Assembly (NCBI RefSeq): GCF_024347055.1
Contig: NZ_AP024895.1
Coordinates: 1,736,001 to 1,800,000, forward strand
Reading direction: 5' to 3'
DNA: 64,000 nt
Source of the DNA: Vibrio porteresiae DSM 19223
GTDB lineage: Bacteria > Pseudomonadota > Gammaproteobacteria > Enterobacterales > Vibrionaceae
Shown here: positions 41,890-49,316 of the stretch, piece after piece
How the letters are laid out: each line of letters begins with the position of its first letter
Numbering within the stretch: position 1 is the first letter of the stretch
The notes under the pieces: generated by a model
Databases searched by the model: none
Seen by the model: only the letters and a program-made list of their open reading frames with translations
Told to the model about the DNA's origin: nothing
Made by a program: the position numbers and the translations under genes

Positions 41890-41905
41890 CTGTGTTTATA
41901 TACAG
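41890..41905. promoter_or_regulatory. LexA box 2
   Basis: CTGTGTTTATATACAG, a good SOS box 102 bases right of box 1 and 97 bases before the PAS gene start. It may control either direction. Confidence 0.65.
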
Positions 41906-42001
41906 ACTATCATTATTGATAGATTTGTTACATGCGCATAAATCACGTCTATACTTTCCCTAACTTTGCTTGGTTTATCTGTCATTACGGGAAATGCATC
42001 G

Positions 42002-43316
42002 ATGTTTCTAAATAGTAAAAAAAATAAGCTTCTTGAAGAATCTAATAAGAGATTACAATCTGTTATTCACAAAGAGATTAGTTTTCAATCTGGTCAAGAT
42101 AGTTATGTCCATCTACTTGACCAAGTTAACGCTGTCATAGATCAGCTTTCTCTATTGTTAAATGACAAAGCGGAGCTCGAAGCAGAAGTTGCCACGCTCA
42201 AGTCGCAGTTATCTCAGAGTCATAGAGAGATGAACGACATAGAACAACGCTTTAATTTGATGTGTGAGGCTACCGCCGATGGTTTATGGGATTTAACGTT
42301 TATACCTGGCCGTGATTTTGATGAAGATTACCCTTTCTGGTGGTCACAAGCCTTTCGTCACATGCTTGGATACGAAAACGAACGAGATTTCCCCAATATA
42401 GCGCGAAGTTGGTCAGATAGATTACACCCTGATGATAAAGCAGGAACGTTTGCTGCATTCGGCGCTCATCTGGACGATCGAAGTGGCAACACCGGTTATG
42501 ATATCGAATATCGTCTAAAACTCAAAAATGGTCAGTATCGGTGGTTTAGAGCTCGAGGAGCAACGCTTCGTGACTCTAAAGGTAATCCACTTCGAGTTGC
42601 TGGTGCCCTCACTGATATACACGAGCAAAAGACGGGACAGACTGAATTAGATAAGTTTATTGACCGATTTGAGCTGGCAAATGAGATGCTTTCCGATGGT
42701 CTTTGGGACATGGAGGTTATTGCTGGAGATCCCGTCAATGCTAAGAACCCTTTCTGGTGGTCTAATCAATTTCGCCGCTTACTTGGTTTCGAAAATGAAC
42801 ATGACTTTCCCAACGTTCTTGATAGTTGGGCATCTAGGCTGCATCCAGAAGATGCTGAACCGACCACACAAGCATTTCTTAAACATTTAACGGATAAAAC
42901 AGGTCGAACTGGTTACGACGTAACGTATAGATTAAAAATGAAATCGGGAGATTACCGTTGGTTTCGAGCAAAAGGTGAAACAAAACGAGCAGCTAATGGC
43001 ACACCATTACGTGTTGTTGGCGCGTTAACGGATATTGATGCGCAAAAACAACAAGAGAAACTTCGTGAAGTTGAATTAGGTCATCAGCAGCAAATGCATG
43101 AAAACTTCGCCAAAATTGGTGAAATTGTAACTATTATTAGTGACATTGCTAAGCAAACGAATCTCCTTGCATTGAATGCCGCGATTGAAGCAGCGCGTGG
43201 GAGAACAAGGTCGTGGGTTTGCAGTCGTTGCTGATGAAGTAAGAACTTTGGCCTCTCGAACACAAAATGCGACAGAGCAAGCAACTGCCCTTGTGTCAGG
43301 TAATCATGGTGATTAA
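42002..43316 (+). pseudogene. PAS-PAS methyl-accepting chemotaxis-like protein, frameshifted
   Basis: A cytosolic signalling protein without membrane segments. Residues 1-75 are coiled coil; two PAS domains follow, each with F-W-W-S-x-x-F-R, L-H-P-E/D-D and Y-R-W-F-R-A. The start of a chemotaxis signalling tip follows: I-A-K-Q-T-N-L-L-A-L-N-A-A-I-E-A-A-R. Right after this a loss of two bases (near 43199) shifts the frame and ends translation at 43234. In the other frame the normal G-R-G-F-A-V-V-A-D-E-V-R-T-L-A-S continues to a stop at 43316, followed by a terminator. BdlA of Pseudomonas has a similar plan. The tip is short even when repaired. A LexA box lies upstream. Start at ATG 42002 rather than TTG 41966. 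Confidence 0.8.
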
Positions 43317-43348
43317 ATTACATAGCCTCCTCAAAAATTAAAAAATGA

Positions 43349-43368
43349 AAGCCCCTTATTAGGGGCTT
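43349..43368 (+). terminator. Terminator after the PAS gene
   Basis: AAGCCCC / GGGGCTT with loop TTATTA and T-rich tail. Confidence 0.8.
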
Positions 43369-43429
43369 ATTTATGGTTTTAAAAAGCAAATTATAAATTG
43401 TTATTGCTCATTTTCTGTTTACATACTCT

Positions 43430-43636
43430 TTAATCTATATGGCATGTTTCACAGCAATGGAGGCATGCTCGACAACGATGATGTAACCGTGATGCTTTTT
43501 CCAGAGCAGCTTGAACAGAATTAAAATGACCTAAATAAGTTCTGTCGCTAGGAAGTGGCATATGGGTACAACCTTCTTCATGAACATGGTATTCGCCATT
43601 GGGTTGAGCTTTTTTATCCAGATAATATATAGGCAT
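43430..43636 (-). CDS. Small Cys/His-rich protein
   Basis: A 68-residue protein: M-P-I-Y-Y-L-D-K-K-A-Q-P-N-G-E-Y-H-V-H-E-E-G-C-T-H-M-P-type start (listed here residue by residue), D-R-T-Y-L-G-H-F, and a C-terminus with C-R-A-C-L-H-C-C-E-T-C. Five Cys at the end plus the early Cys and His could bind one or two zinc ions. I have the impression of a widespread small family, but I cannot name it. AAGGTG precedes the ATG at 43636; GTG 43645 is possible. Confidence 0.7.
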   Translation of the reverse strand: MPIYYLDKKAQPNGEYHVHEEGCTHMPLPSDRTYLGHFNSVQAALEKASRLHHRCRACLHCCETCHID

Positions 43637-43867
43637 ATTGTTCACCTTATTGGTTTTCTTATACCACTTAAAAACTTAGTATTTTATCTACCCAATAAGG
43701 GTGATTTAGTTTCCAATAACGATAGTGAACGATGTGATGTACCGCCCGATTTTTATAAGTTTTGTGGATACATGATTAGGCAAGTGTAGAAACAAAGATG
43801 GTCGCAGATGTTGAGGGGGGAATTTGGGAGAGATAGGCTTAGTTATAGTGCTTTAGTGCGTATAAAA

Positions 43868-43893
43868 AAGTCCTGCTATATTGAACAGGACTT
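43868..43893 (-). terminator. Terminator of the matP-DUF3634 operon
   Basis: AAGTCCTG / CAGGACTT stem with a 10-base loop; TTTTTT follows in the minus direction. Confidence 0.82.
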
Positions 43894-43899
43894 TAAATC

Positions 43900-44211
43900 T
43901 CAACGGCTTTTCACTTTCTGATTTAGCGTTTTGAAACCTTGGTGGGGAAATACATTACGGATACGTTGTTGTATTTTCTTGGGTACTTGTGTCGAAAAAA
44001 CTAATTTTGCGCCCGTTCTTAATTGATAAACTTTTACCATTCCATCAAACGGCTCACTGTCTCCAATGTCCTTCAAATGGTGTTTAAACGTGGGTGGGCA
44101 ATGCCCTTTTATCGACGTCAATTTACCATTTTTAAATTGAATTTTAAGGATTGGTCTGTCTAATACTAACCAAGTAATGACAACAGCAGCAACAATGATC
44201 AAATACCACAT
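43900..44211 (-). CDS. DUF3634 family membrane-anchored protein
   Basis: A 103-residue protein with one N-terminal membrane helix (Y-L-I-I-V-A-A-V-V-I-T-W-L-V-L) and a basic soluble domain (I-K-G-H-C-P-P-T-F-K-H-H-L-K-D-I). I recall it as DUF3634, conserved next to matP in Vibrio. It starts 9 bases after the matP stop with AGGGGAA upstream and shares its terminator. Confidence 0.8.
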   Translation of the reverse strand: MWYLIIVAAVVITWLVLDRPILKIQFKNGKLTSIKGHCPPTFKHHLKDIGDSEPFDGMVKVYQLRTGAKLVFSTQVPKKIQQRIRNVFPHQGFKTLNQKVKSR

Positions 44212-44220
44212 GATATTCCC

Positions 44221-44670
44221 CTAATCAGAAAGCAGTTTGCTCAAATCTTCTTTTAAACTGGTAACGGTGCGGCTTGCTTTTTCACTTCTCGATGCTTCAC
44301 TAAGCAGATATTCAATAGCATCAGATAAAGTACAACCTAATTCATTAGCTCGTTGAGACAGTTTTTCCCAGACACGATAATCCAGATCAATAGACTTTTT
44401 ACGAGTATGAATCTGTTCAGCGTTGAAATGGCGTTTACGTTTGGCTCGAATGGCTTGCTTTAGCTTGTTTTCCAATTCAGGTGCCATGTGCTTATCAATC
44501 CACTGGAGAACCATTGTAGGTTCGTGCTCGATGGATTTGAGTTGGGTAATCGCTAACTCAACTTCACTACGATCAATATGTTGAGTAATCGCATCACCAG
44601 CTTTCCACTTGTTGATTAAGTATTGCCATTTCCAGCCACACTCAAGGTTTTCAAGTTGTTGATATTTCAT
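44221..44670 (-). CDS. matP: Macrodomain Ter protein MatP
   Basis: A 149-residue DNA-binding protein: a helical N-terminal part (M-K-Y-Q-Q-L-E-N-L-E-C-G-W-K-W-Q-Y-L), then K-R-K-R-H-F-N-A-E-Q and a ribbon-helix-helix (K-K-S-I-D-L-D-Y-R-V-W-E-K-L-S) and a C-terminal coiled coil. It binds matS sites, condenses the terminus region and links it to the divisome through ZapB. This window has several matS sites and zapC. The ATG at 44670 is chosen over 44679. A matS-like site lies 27 bases upstream. Confidence 0.95.
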   Translation of the reverse strand: MKYQQLENLECGWKWQYLINKWKAGDAITQHIDRSEVELAITQLKSIEHEPTMVLQWIDKHMAPELENKLKQAIRAKRKRHFNAEQIHTRKKSIDLDYRVWEKLSQRANELGCTLSDAIEYLLSEASRSEKASRTVTSLKEDLSKLLSD

Positions 44671-44696
44671 TATTAACAAGTCCGTATCCGTTTAGG

Positions 44697-44709
44697 GTGA
44701 CAGCGTAAC
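44697..44709. promoter_or_regulatory. matS-like site in the matP promoter region
   Basis: GTGACAGCGTAAC differs from the consensus at a single base (A for C at position 11). Its place between matP and the divergent protease gene suggests autoregulation. Confidence 0.5.
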
Positions 44710-44833
44710 CCAAGGCATTCATGGTTGCAATTTAAAAGAGAAAAAACTAGAGCCAGATCTTATCGTGACAGTGCTATTCGTCCGAGCTATTTTTCTATAT
44801 AATTTAACCCCTTTTATTCAGTATATCATTTCA

Positions 44834-46480
44834 ATGACACAAGAAATTTGGCGTGCAGTTACGCCTCAATACGATGACTACGCCACGCAATTCGAGTGCT
44901 ACTCATCTTTATCAGAAAAAACGCTGCTTGACGTGCAACCACGTCTCTCCATGACGCTTTCTCAGTTTGTCGAAATGGAAGGCTTTACTCGCCTACTACT
45001 GATCAATTCGCCCGACAATACGATCTATCGCGGCGAAATCAAAACCTATTTACAACAATTAGTTGGTTCCGATACTCCGGTTATTTCTACCGAAACTCTC
45101 GATATGAAAACGGTTTTTGGTCAACTGGTTACGGAGCACGGGCAAGTCATCAATTCGATTCCTGGTTTGTTAGATAAAGCCAATGGTGGGTATTTGATTG
45201 TCTCAGCCAATTTGCTGTTGATTAACCCTGCAGTCTGGCCATTATTGAAAGCGGCTATTTTGGGGGAAGATGCCTATCCGCAGTTGAGTAATCCAAAATT
45301 TCCCGTCGCGGATGTACAACCTAAGCAATACCAAGTGAAACTGGTCGTGATTGGCGACCGAAATCAATTGGGTGATATTGATTATCTCGATACCGATATC
45401 CACTCAGGCTTGTGTCTCTATAGCGAAGTAGAATCAGATTTAAAAATTGATGCTGATTCAATTACCGACTATTTGAGCTATCTGAAATGGGTTTGTCAAA
45501 AGTACCAAATTCCTCAACTGACGACAGATGGCATCCACGCTCTGATGCGTGCCGGTGCGCGTTATACAGAGGATCAACACTACGCACCACTTTGTTTGAT
45601 GTGGCATCGCGCCATACTGGTTGAATGCAAACAGAAGTCAGCAGGACAACTGATTGATGAAAGTCATGTTGAAGCCGTTATCAGCGATCGTTATTTCCGT
45701 GCGTCTTACCTTCCTGAACGCGCGATTGACGATATCTTGGATGGTCAAGTTATTATCGAGACAAGAGGTGCGCAAATTGGCCAAGTCAATGGTCTAACGG
45801 TTGTTGACATTGCAGGTCACCCAGTCTCTTATGGTGAACCAGCACGTATCTCATGTGTTATTCACTTTGGTGACGGTGATATTGCGGATGTGGAGCGCAA
45901 GGTAGAGCTTGGTGGCAATCTTCATGCTAAGGGCATGATGATTATGCAAGCTTTTGTGAGCAGCGCCTTAGACCTCGATATGCCGCTTCCATTTTCCGCG
46001 TCGATCGTATTTGAACAATCCTATAGTGAAGTCGATGGTGATAGCGCTTCATTAGCTGAGCTGTGTTCATTGGTAAGTGCCCTATCTGGCTTACCTATCG
46101 ATCAACAAAAAGCCGTGACGGGTGCTGTTGACCAATTTGGCCGTGTCCAAGCCGTCGGTGGTCTTAATGAGAAGATCGAAGGATTTTACCGCGTTTGTGA
46201 GCATCATGGCTTCACCGGTAAGCAAGGTGTCATTATGCCGAAAAGCAATCTGAAGCATCTTGCCTTACATCCAGCCGTTGTAAAAAGTATCCAATCTGGT
46301 GAATTCAATATTTGGCCAGTGGCGACAGTTGAGGACGTCATTCCTCTTCTGATGAACAAACCATTCCGTGGCGATGATGAAAACAGTGTTTTGAGCCTCA
46401 TTGCGGAACGTATTGATAGTTTTGAAAAACATGAACAGCCAACCTCACTGATCGAACGCTTGAAAAACTGGCTATTTTAG
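44834..46480 (+). CDS. Lon-family protease (YcbZ-like)
   Basis: A 548-residue protein. The C-terminal Lon protease domain is complete: the catalytic Ser in D-G-D-S-A-S-L-A-E-L and the catalytic Lys in V-G-G-L-N-E-K-I-E-G. The N-terminal half is AAA-like but lacks a clear Walker A; a helix-rich segment with the sensor-like R-A-G-A-R-Y follows. This is the layout of E. coli YcbZ, likewise located between matP and fabA. Substrates are not known to me. The ATG at 44834 (M-T-Q-E-I-W-R) is chosen over the earlier frame. Confidence 0.85.
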   Translation: MTQEIWRAVTPQYDDYATQFECYSSLSEKTLLDVQPRLSMTLSQFVEMEGFTRLLLINSPDNTIYRGEIKTYLQQLVGSDTPVISTETLDMKTVFGQLVTEHGQVINSIPGLLDKANGGYLIVSANLLLINPAVWPLLKAAILGEDAYPQLSNPKFPVADVQPKQYQVKLVVIGDRNQLGDIDYLDTDIHSGLCLYSEVESDLKIDADSITDYLSYLKWVCQKYQIPQLTTDGIHALMRAGARYTEDQHYAPLCLMWHRAILVECKQKSAGQLIDESHVEAVISDRYFRASYLPERAIDDILDGQVIIETRGAQIGQVNGLTVVDIAGHPVSYGEPARISCVIHFGDGDIADVERKVELGGNLHAKGMMIMQAFVSSALDLDMPLPFSASIVFEQSYSEVDGDSASLAELCSLVSALSGLPIDQQKAVTGAVDQFGRVQAVGGLNEKIEGFYRVCEHHGFTGKQGVIMPKSNLKHLALHPAVVKSIQSGEFNIWPVATVEDVIPLLMNKPFRGDDENSVLSLIAERIDSFEKHEQPTSLIERLKNWLF

Positions 46481-46550
46481 TACTGATCGGACTTGTTTGG
46501 CGTACAGGTGTTCACTAAGATTCACCTGTCAAAAATTGGAGTAATTGATA

Positions 46551-47069
46551 ATGCAGAATAAACGAGATTCATATAACCGTGACGACCTACTAGCCTCAAG
46601 CCGTGGTGAATTGTTTGGCCCAGGTTACCCACAACTTCCAGCACCAAACATGTTGATGATGGATCGTGTGACTAAAATGTCTGAAACCGAAGGCGAACAT
46701 GGCAAAGGTCTGATCATTGCTGAACTCGATATCACTCCTGATCTATGGTTCTTTGATTGTCACTTCCCTGGCGACCCAGTAATGCCTGGTTGTCTTGGCC
46801 TTGATGCGATGTGGCAATTAGTTGGTTTCTTCCTAGGTTGGGTTGGCGGCAAAGGTAAAGGCCGCGCACTAGGTGTTGGCGAAGTGAAATTCACTGGTCA
46901 AATCTTACCAACTGCGAAAAAAGTGACTTACGAAATTACCATGAAACGTGTTGTTAACCGTAAATTGGTGATGGGTTTGGCTGACGGTCGTGTTCTTGTT
47001 GATGGTAAAGAAATCTACGTAGCAAAAGACCTTAAAGTTGGTTTGTTCCAAGACACTTCTGCTTTCTAA
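46551..47069 (+). CDS. fabA: 3-hydroxydecanoyl-ACP dehydratase/isomerase FabA
   Basis: A 172-residue FabA of normal length. The catalytic His is in F-F-D-C-H-F-P-G-D-P-V-M-P-G and the Asp in L-G-L-D-A-M-W-Q. It dehydrates and isomerises C10 acyl-ACP to start unsaturated fatty acid synthesis. The ATG at 46551 has TTGGAG upstream. It follows the Lon-like gene by 70 bases. Confidence 0.96.
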   Translation: MQNKRDSYNRDDLLASSRGELFGPGYPQLPAPNMLMMDRVTKMSETEGEHGKGLIIAELDITPDLWFFDCHFPGDPVMPGCLGLDAMWQLVGFFLGWVGGKGKGRALGVGEVKFTGQILPTAKKVTYEITMKRVVNRKLVMGLADGRVLVDGKEIYVAKDLKVGLFQDTSAF

Positions 47070-47088
47070 TTCAGCGGAAGTATCAAAA

Positions 47089-47113
47089 AACGGCACTCAG
47101 TGTCGTTTTTTTG
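47089..47113 (+). terminator. Terminator after fabA
   Basis: AACGGCAC / GTGTCGTT stem with a 3-base loop, then a T-run. Confidence 0.8.
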
Positions 47114-47155
47114 TTTCCAATAAACTTAGTTATAGTGCGTTAATGCTATCTAATA

Positions 47156-47174
47156 AAGCCCCTTTGAGGGGCTT
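47156..47174 (-). terminator. Terminator after rmf
   Basis: AAGCCCC / GGGGCTT stem with loop TTTGA; in the minus direction TATTAG follows, so the T-run is weak. Confidence 0.6.
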
Positions 47175-47223
47175 ATCTTCCCATTGAAGGGACTCTATGG
47201 ATAGTGTGTTAATGTTGGACGTG

Positions 47224-47397
47224 CTACTTATAGAGACCGGTGTGTTTGTCTTCCCTTGCATCTCGCCACCCACCTAACCAGAACGAACGAGCATCCGTTT
47301 GTGTATAGGGACATGCTTCTTGCGACCTGCCGTTGATACCTGCTTTATATCCTTGAGATTGAGCTCTTTCTAGGCGATCACGCTTTTGTCTCTTCAT
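47224..47397 (-). CDS. rmf: Ribosome modulation factor
   Basis: A 57-residue basic protein, M-K-R-Q-K-R-D-R-L-E-R-A, with G-Y-x-A-G-x-x-G-R-S and C-P-Y and W-L-G-G-W-R-D-A-R. It dimerises 70S ribosomes to inactive 100S particles in stationary phase. The ATG at 47397 has GGAGTC-type spacing (GAGGACTCC) upstream. Monocistronic, next to fabA as in other gammaproteobacteria. Confidence 0.95.
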   Translation of the reverse strand: MKRQKRDRLERAQSQGYKAGINGRSQEACPYTQTDARSFWLGGWRDAREDKHTGLYK

Positions 47398-47511
47398 AAT
47401 GGAGTCCTCATACATTACTTTGTATTAAACATCGATTAACGATATGTGGCGTTTTTATGACCACTGTTTAAGAATTACCCATTCTGATGCCTTTCTCAAG
47501 GACAAAAAAAA

Positions 47512-47539
47512 GCACAAACTCATTTTTGTGAGTTTGTGC
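47512..47539 (-). terminator. Terminator of the DUF3466 gene
   Basis: Perfect 11-bp stem GCACAAACTCA / TGAGTTTGTGC with a TTTTTG-type loop; eight T residues follow in the minus direction. Confidence 0.88.
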
Positions 47540-47555
47540 CCTTATTGACAAAAAA

Positions 47556-49307
47556 CTATTTTTTACGACGGAACCCAAACAGGCCTAATGCAATCAAAGA
47601 GCCTAAACCTAGAGAGCCACCACTACGTGATACTGAGTTGTCATCGGATTCACCACGCTCAGAGATGTCTGAAGCCGTTGCTCCCGCAATTGGCAAGAGT
47701 TCCACTGCAACGATCTCTTCATCCTGATCACCACCGCCACAAGTCGCATCATAAGCCGTCGAATCATAACCACCATCGCATTTTAGTGCCGTAGCAGAAA
47801 TAACACCGGCATCGTTGATACCTGATGCATCAATGATACGGTAAGCATTGTTTGCAGAAGAGTAAGTACCACCGTTAGTTAAGTTATCCAACCACCATGC
47901 TTGATTACTAAAGCGCGCACGGCGAGTAGAATCGGTACCAGTGCCACTATAAGGATAAATAAAGGCACGTTTACGACGAACTTTACCATCGCTTTCACGT
48001 ACATTTTCCGCATCGACTTGACCAACAATTTCATTATAGTTGTTGATCGCTTCCGCTTTACCACCAGCGCCACTAAAGAAAATACCGCCAGAGAAGTACG
48101 TTGCTGTCGGTGACGAAGAAACATTGCTCACAACGAACATGCGATTTGCCGCAGCACCGTTTGCAGGGTGGTTACCATCACGTTTTGCTTCACCGATCGC
48201 AACTAAGTTCTTATTCATCCCAGTGAGTTTACTGTTACTGTAAATGTAATCGCCGCTGACTTCAGAAGTCGCATTAGAAACAGGAACAGTGTTCCATTTA
48301 GCAGGATCTATCCATGATGTTGTATCACCTAATGCACTGTAAGGCACTGAAAATACAGCAGCATTCATGTAGTTATTGTCATCATCAAACGTACTATAAC
48401 CTACTGCATAGATCTCACCATTGGTGGTATCGACGTAAAAATCACGAATACTACCTTGTGCTAGACGGTCATCTTCTTCTTGCTTGCCACTTGGCCAACT
48501 TAAAGAAACAACACTGCTACCGTCAGCAGACCACAATGCCGGCTTAGTCGAATAGTAAGTACCATAACTTCCATTAGTATAATTGGTCGCAATACTACCA
48601 GAAATAAACGTACCGTCTGTTTTCCAAGCACGCACTTGAGCACCTGAAGGATCGCTGTACGAACTTGAGCCATACAAACCTGTGACATCGTCACGAATAT
48701 AGCCGCCATTTGATCCACTCGCATAAGTTACAGAACCCGCCGCCAGCTTAATCCCCACAGCGTTACCACTACTATCTAAGCTATTGATAACCGTGTTGTA
48801 GGTGTTTGTGGTATCCGCTAGTGTTGAATTAACAAATGCGATGGCATTCGGTGTTGTGCTACCGCTTTTCTCGTCATTCCATACATCCCAGCGAACTTGA
48901 GCCCAACTCTCACAGGTAGCGTATAAAAGCTCACTGTTACAGTAGTCTTCAAAATCGTCTTGGTCTTGAATGTACCTAAAGGCGTTATCGATACCCCAGG
49001 GCACTTCTTCACGGTAGCTAATGCCATCAACAGCTTGTCCAGCATTAATTGCGACAGAGCGAGTCTCACCTGCAAAAGCAAAGTCAGAAGAAGTACAGTT
49101 CGTTGCAGAGCTATCAAAGCAGCCTTGACTTAAAGTCGCTGAGCCATCAGTTGCATCACCCGGCTGAATTGCCACACCAAAGGCGCTTTCATAACCGCTG
49201 ATAGGTGGCGCCTTTTCAACCACCTGATACAGTGCCGCTGATGCATGAGTTGATGCGAGCAGCACAGCTGCCGAAACTAGTGTTCTTTTAAATGTTTTAC
49301 GTCTCAT
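47556..49307 (-). CDS. DUF3466 family exported protein with C-terminal sorting signal
   Basis: A 583-residue secreted protein. A signal peptide (R-R-K-T-F-K-R then a hydrophobic core) ends at H-A-S-A|A. The large middle part is rich in Ser, Thr, Tyr, Asp and Asn and acidic, like other DUF3466 proteins. The end is G-G-S-L-G-L-G-S-L-I-A-L-G-L-F-G-F-R-R-K-K: a glycine-rich motif, a hydrophobic stretch and a basic tail, the shape of a GlyGly-CTERM signal cut by rhombosortase. It would thus reach the cell surface by type II secretion. It follows uup by 9 bases. A matS site lies inside. Confidence 0.8.
   Translation of the reverse strand: MRRKTFKRTLVSAAVLLASTHASAALYQVVEKAPPISGYESAFGVAIQPGDATDGSATLSQGCFDSSATNCTSSDFAFAGETRSVAINAGQAVDGISYREEVPWGIDNAFRYIQDQDDFEDYCNSELLYATCESWAQVRWDVWNDEKSGSTTPNAIAFVNSTLADTTNTYNTVINSLDSSGNAVGIKLAAGSVTYASGSNGGYIRDDVTGLYGSSSYSDPSGAQVRAWKTDGTFISGSIATNYTNGSYGTYYSTKPALWSADGSSVVSLSWPSGKQEEDDRLAQGSIRDFYVDTTNGEIYAVGYSTFDDDNNYMNAAVFSVPYSALGDTTSWIDPAKWNTVPVSNATSEVSGDYIYSNSKLTGMNKNLVAIGEAKRDGNHPANGAAANRMFVVSNVSSSPTATYFSGGIFFSGAGGKAEAINNYNEIVGQVDAENVRESDGKVRRKRAFIYPYSGTGTDSTRRARFSNQAWWLDNLTNGGTYSSANNAYRIIDASGINDAGVISATALKCDGGYDSTAYDATCGGGDQDEEIVAVELLPIAGATASDISERGESDDNSVSRSGGSLGLGSLIALGLFGFRRKK
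48682..48694. promoter_or_regulatory. matS site in the DUF3466 gene
   Basis: GTGACATCGTCAC, an exact match to GTGACRNYGTCAC. Confidence 0.85.
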
Positions 49308-49316
49308 ATCTATTCT

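Larger units (their letters stand above)
41299..42001. other. Intergenic region with SOS elements
   Basis: About 700 bases before the PAS gene. It holds two LexA boxes, a minus-strand small ORF and its terminator (listed separately). At 41430-41520 the word TTTGCTCAA occurs twice with related sequence between, which could belong to a small RNA, but I cannot support one. Confidence 0.5.
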
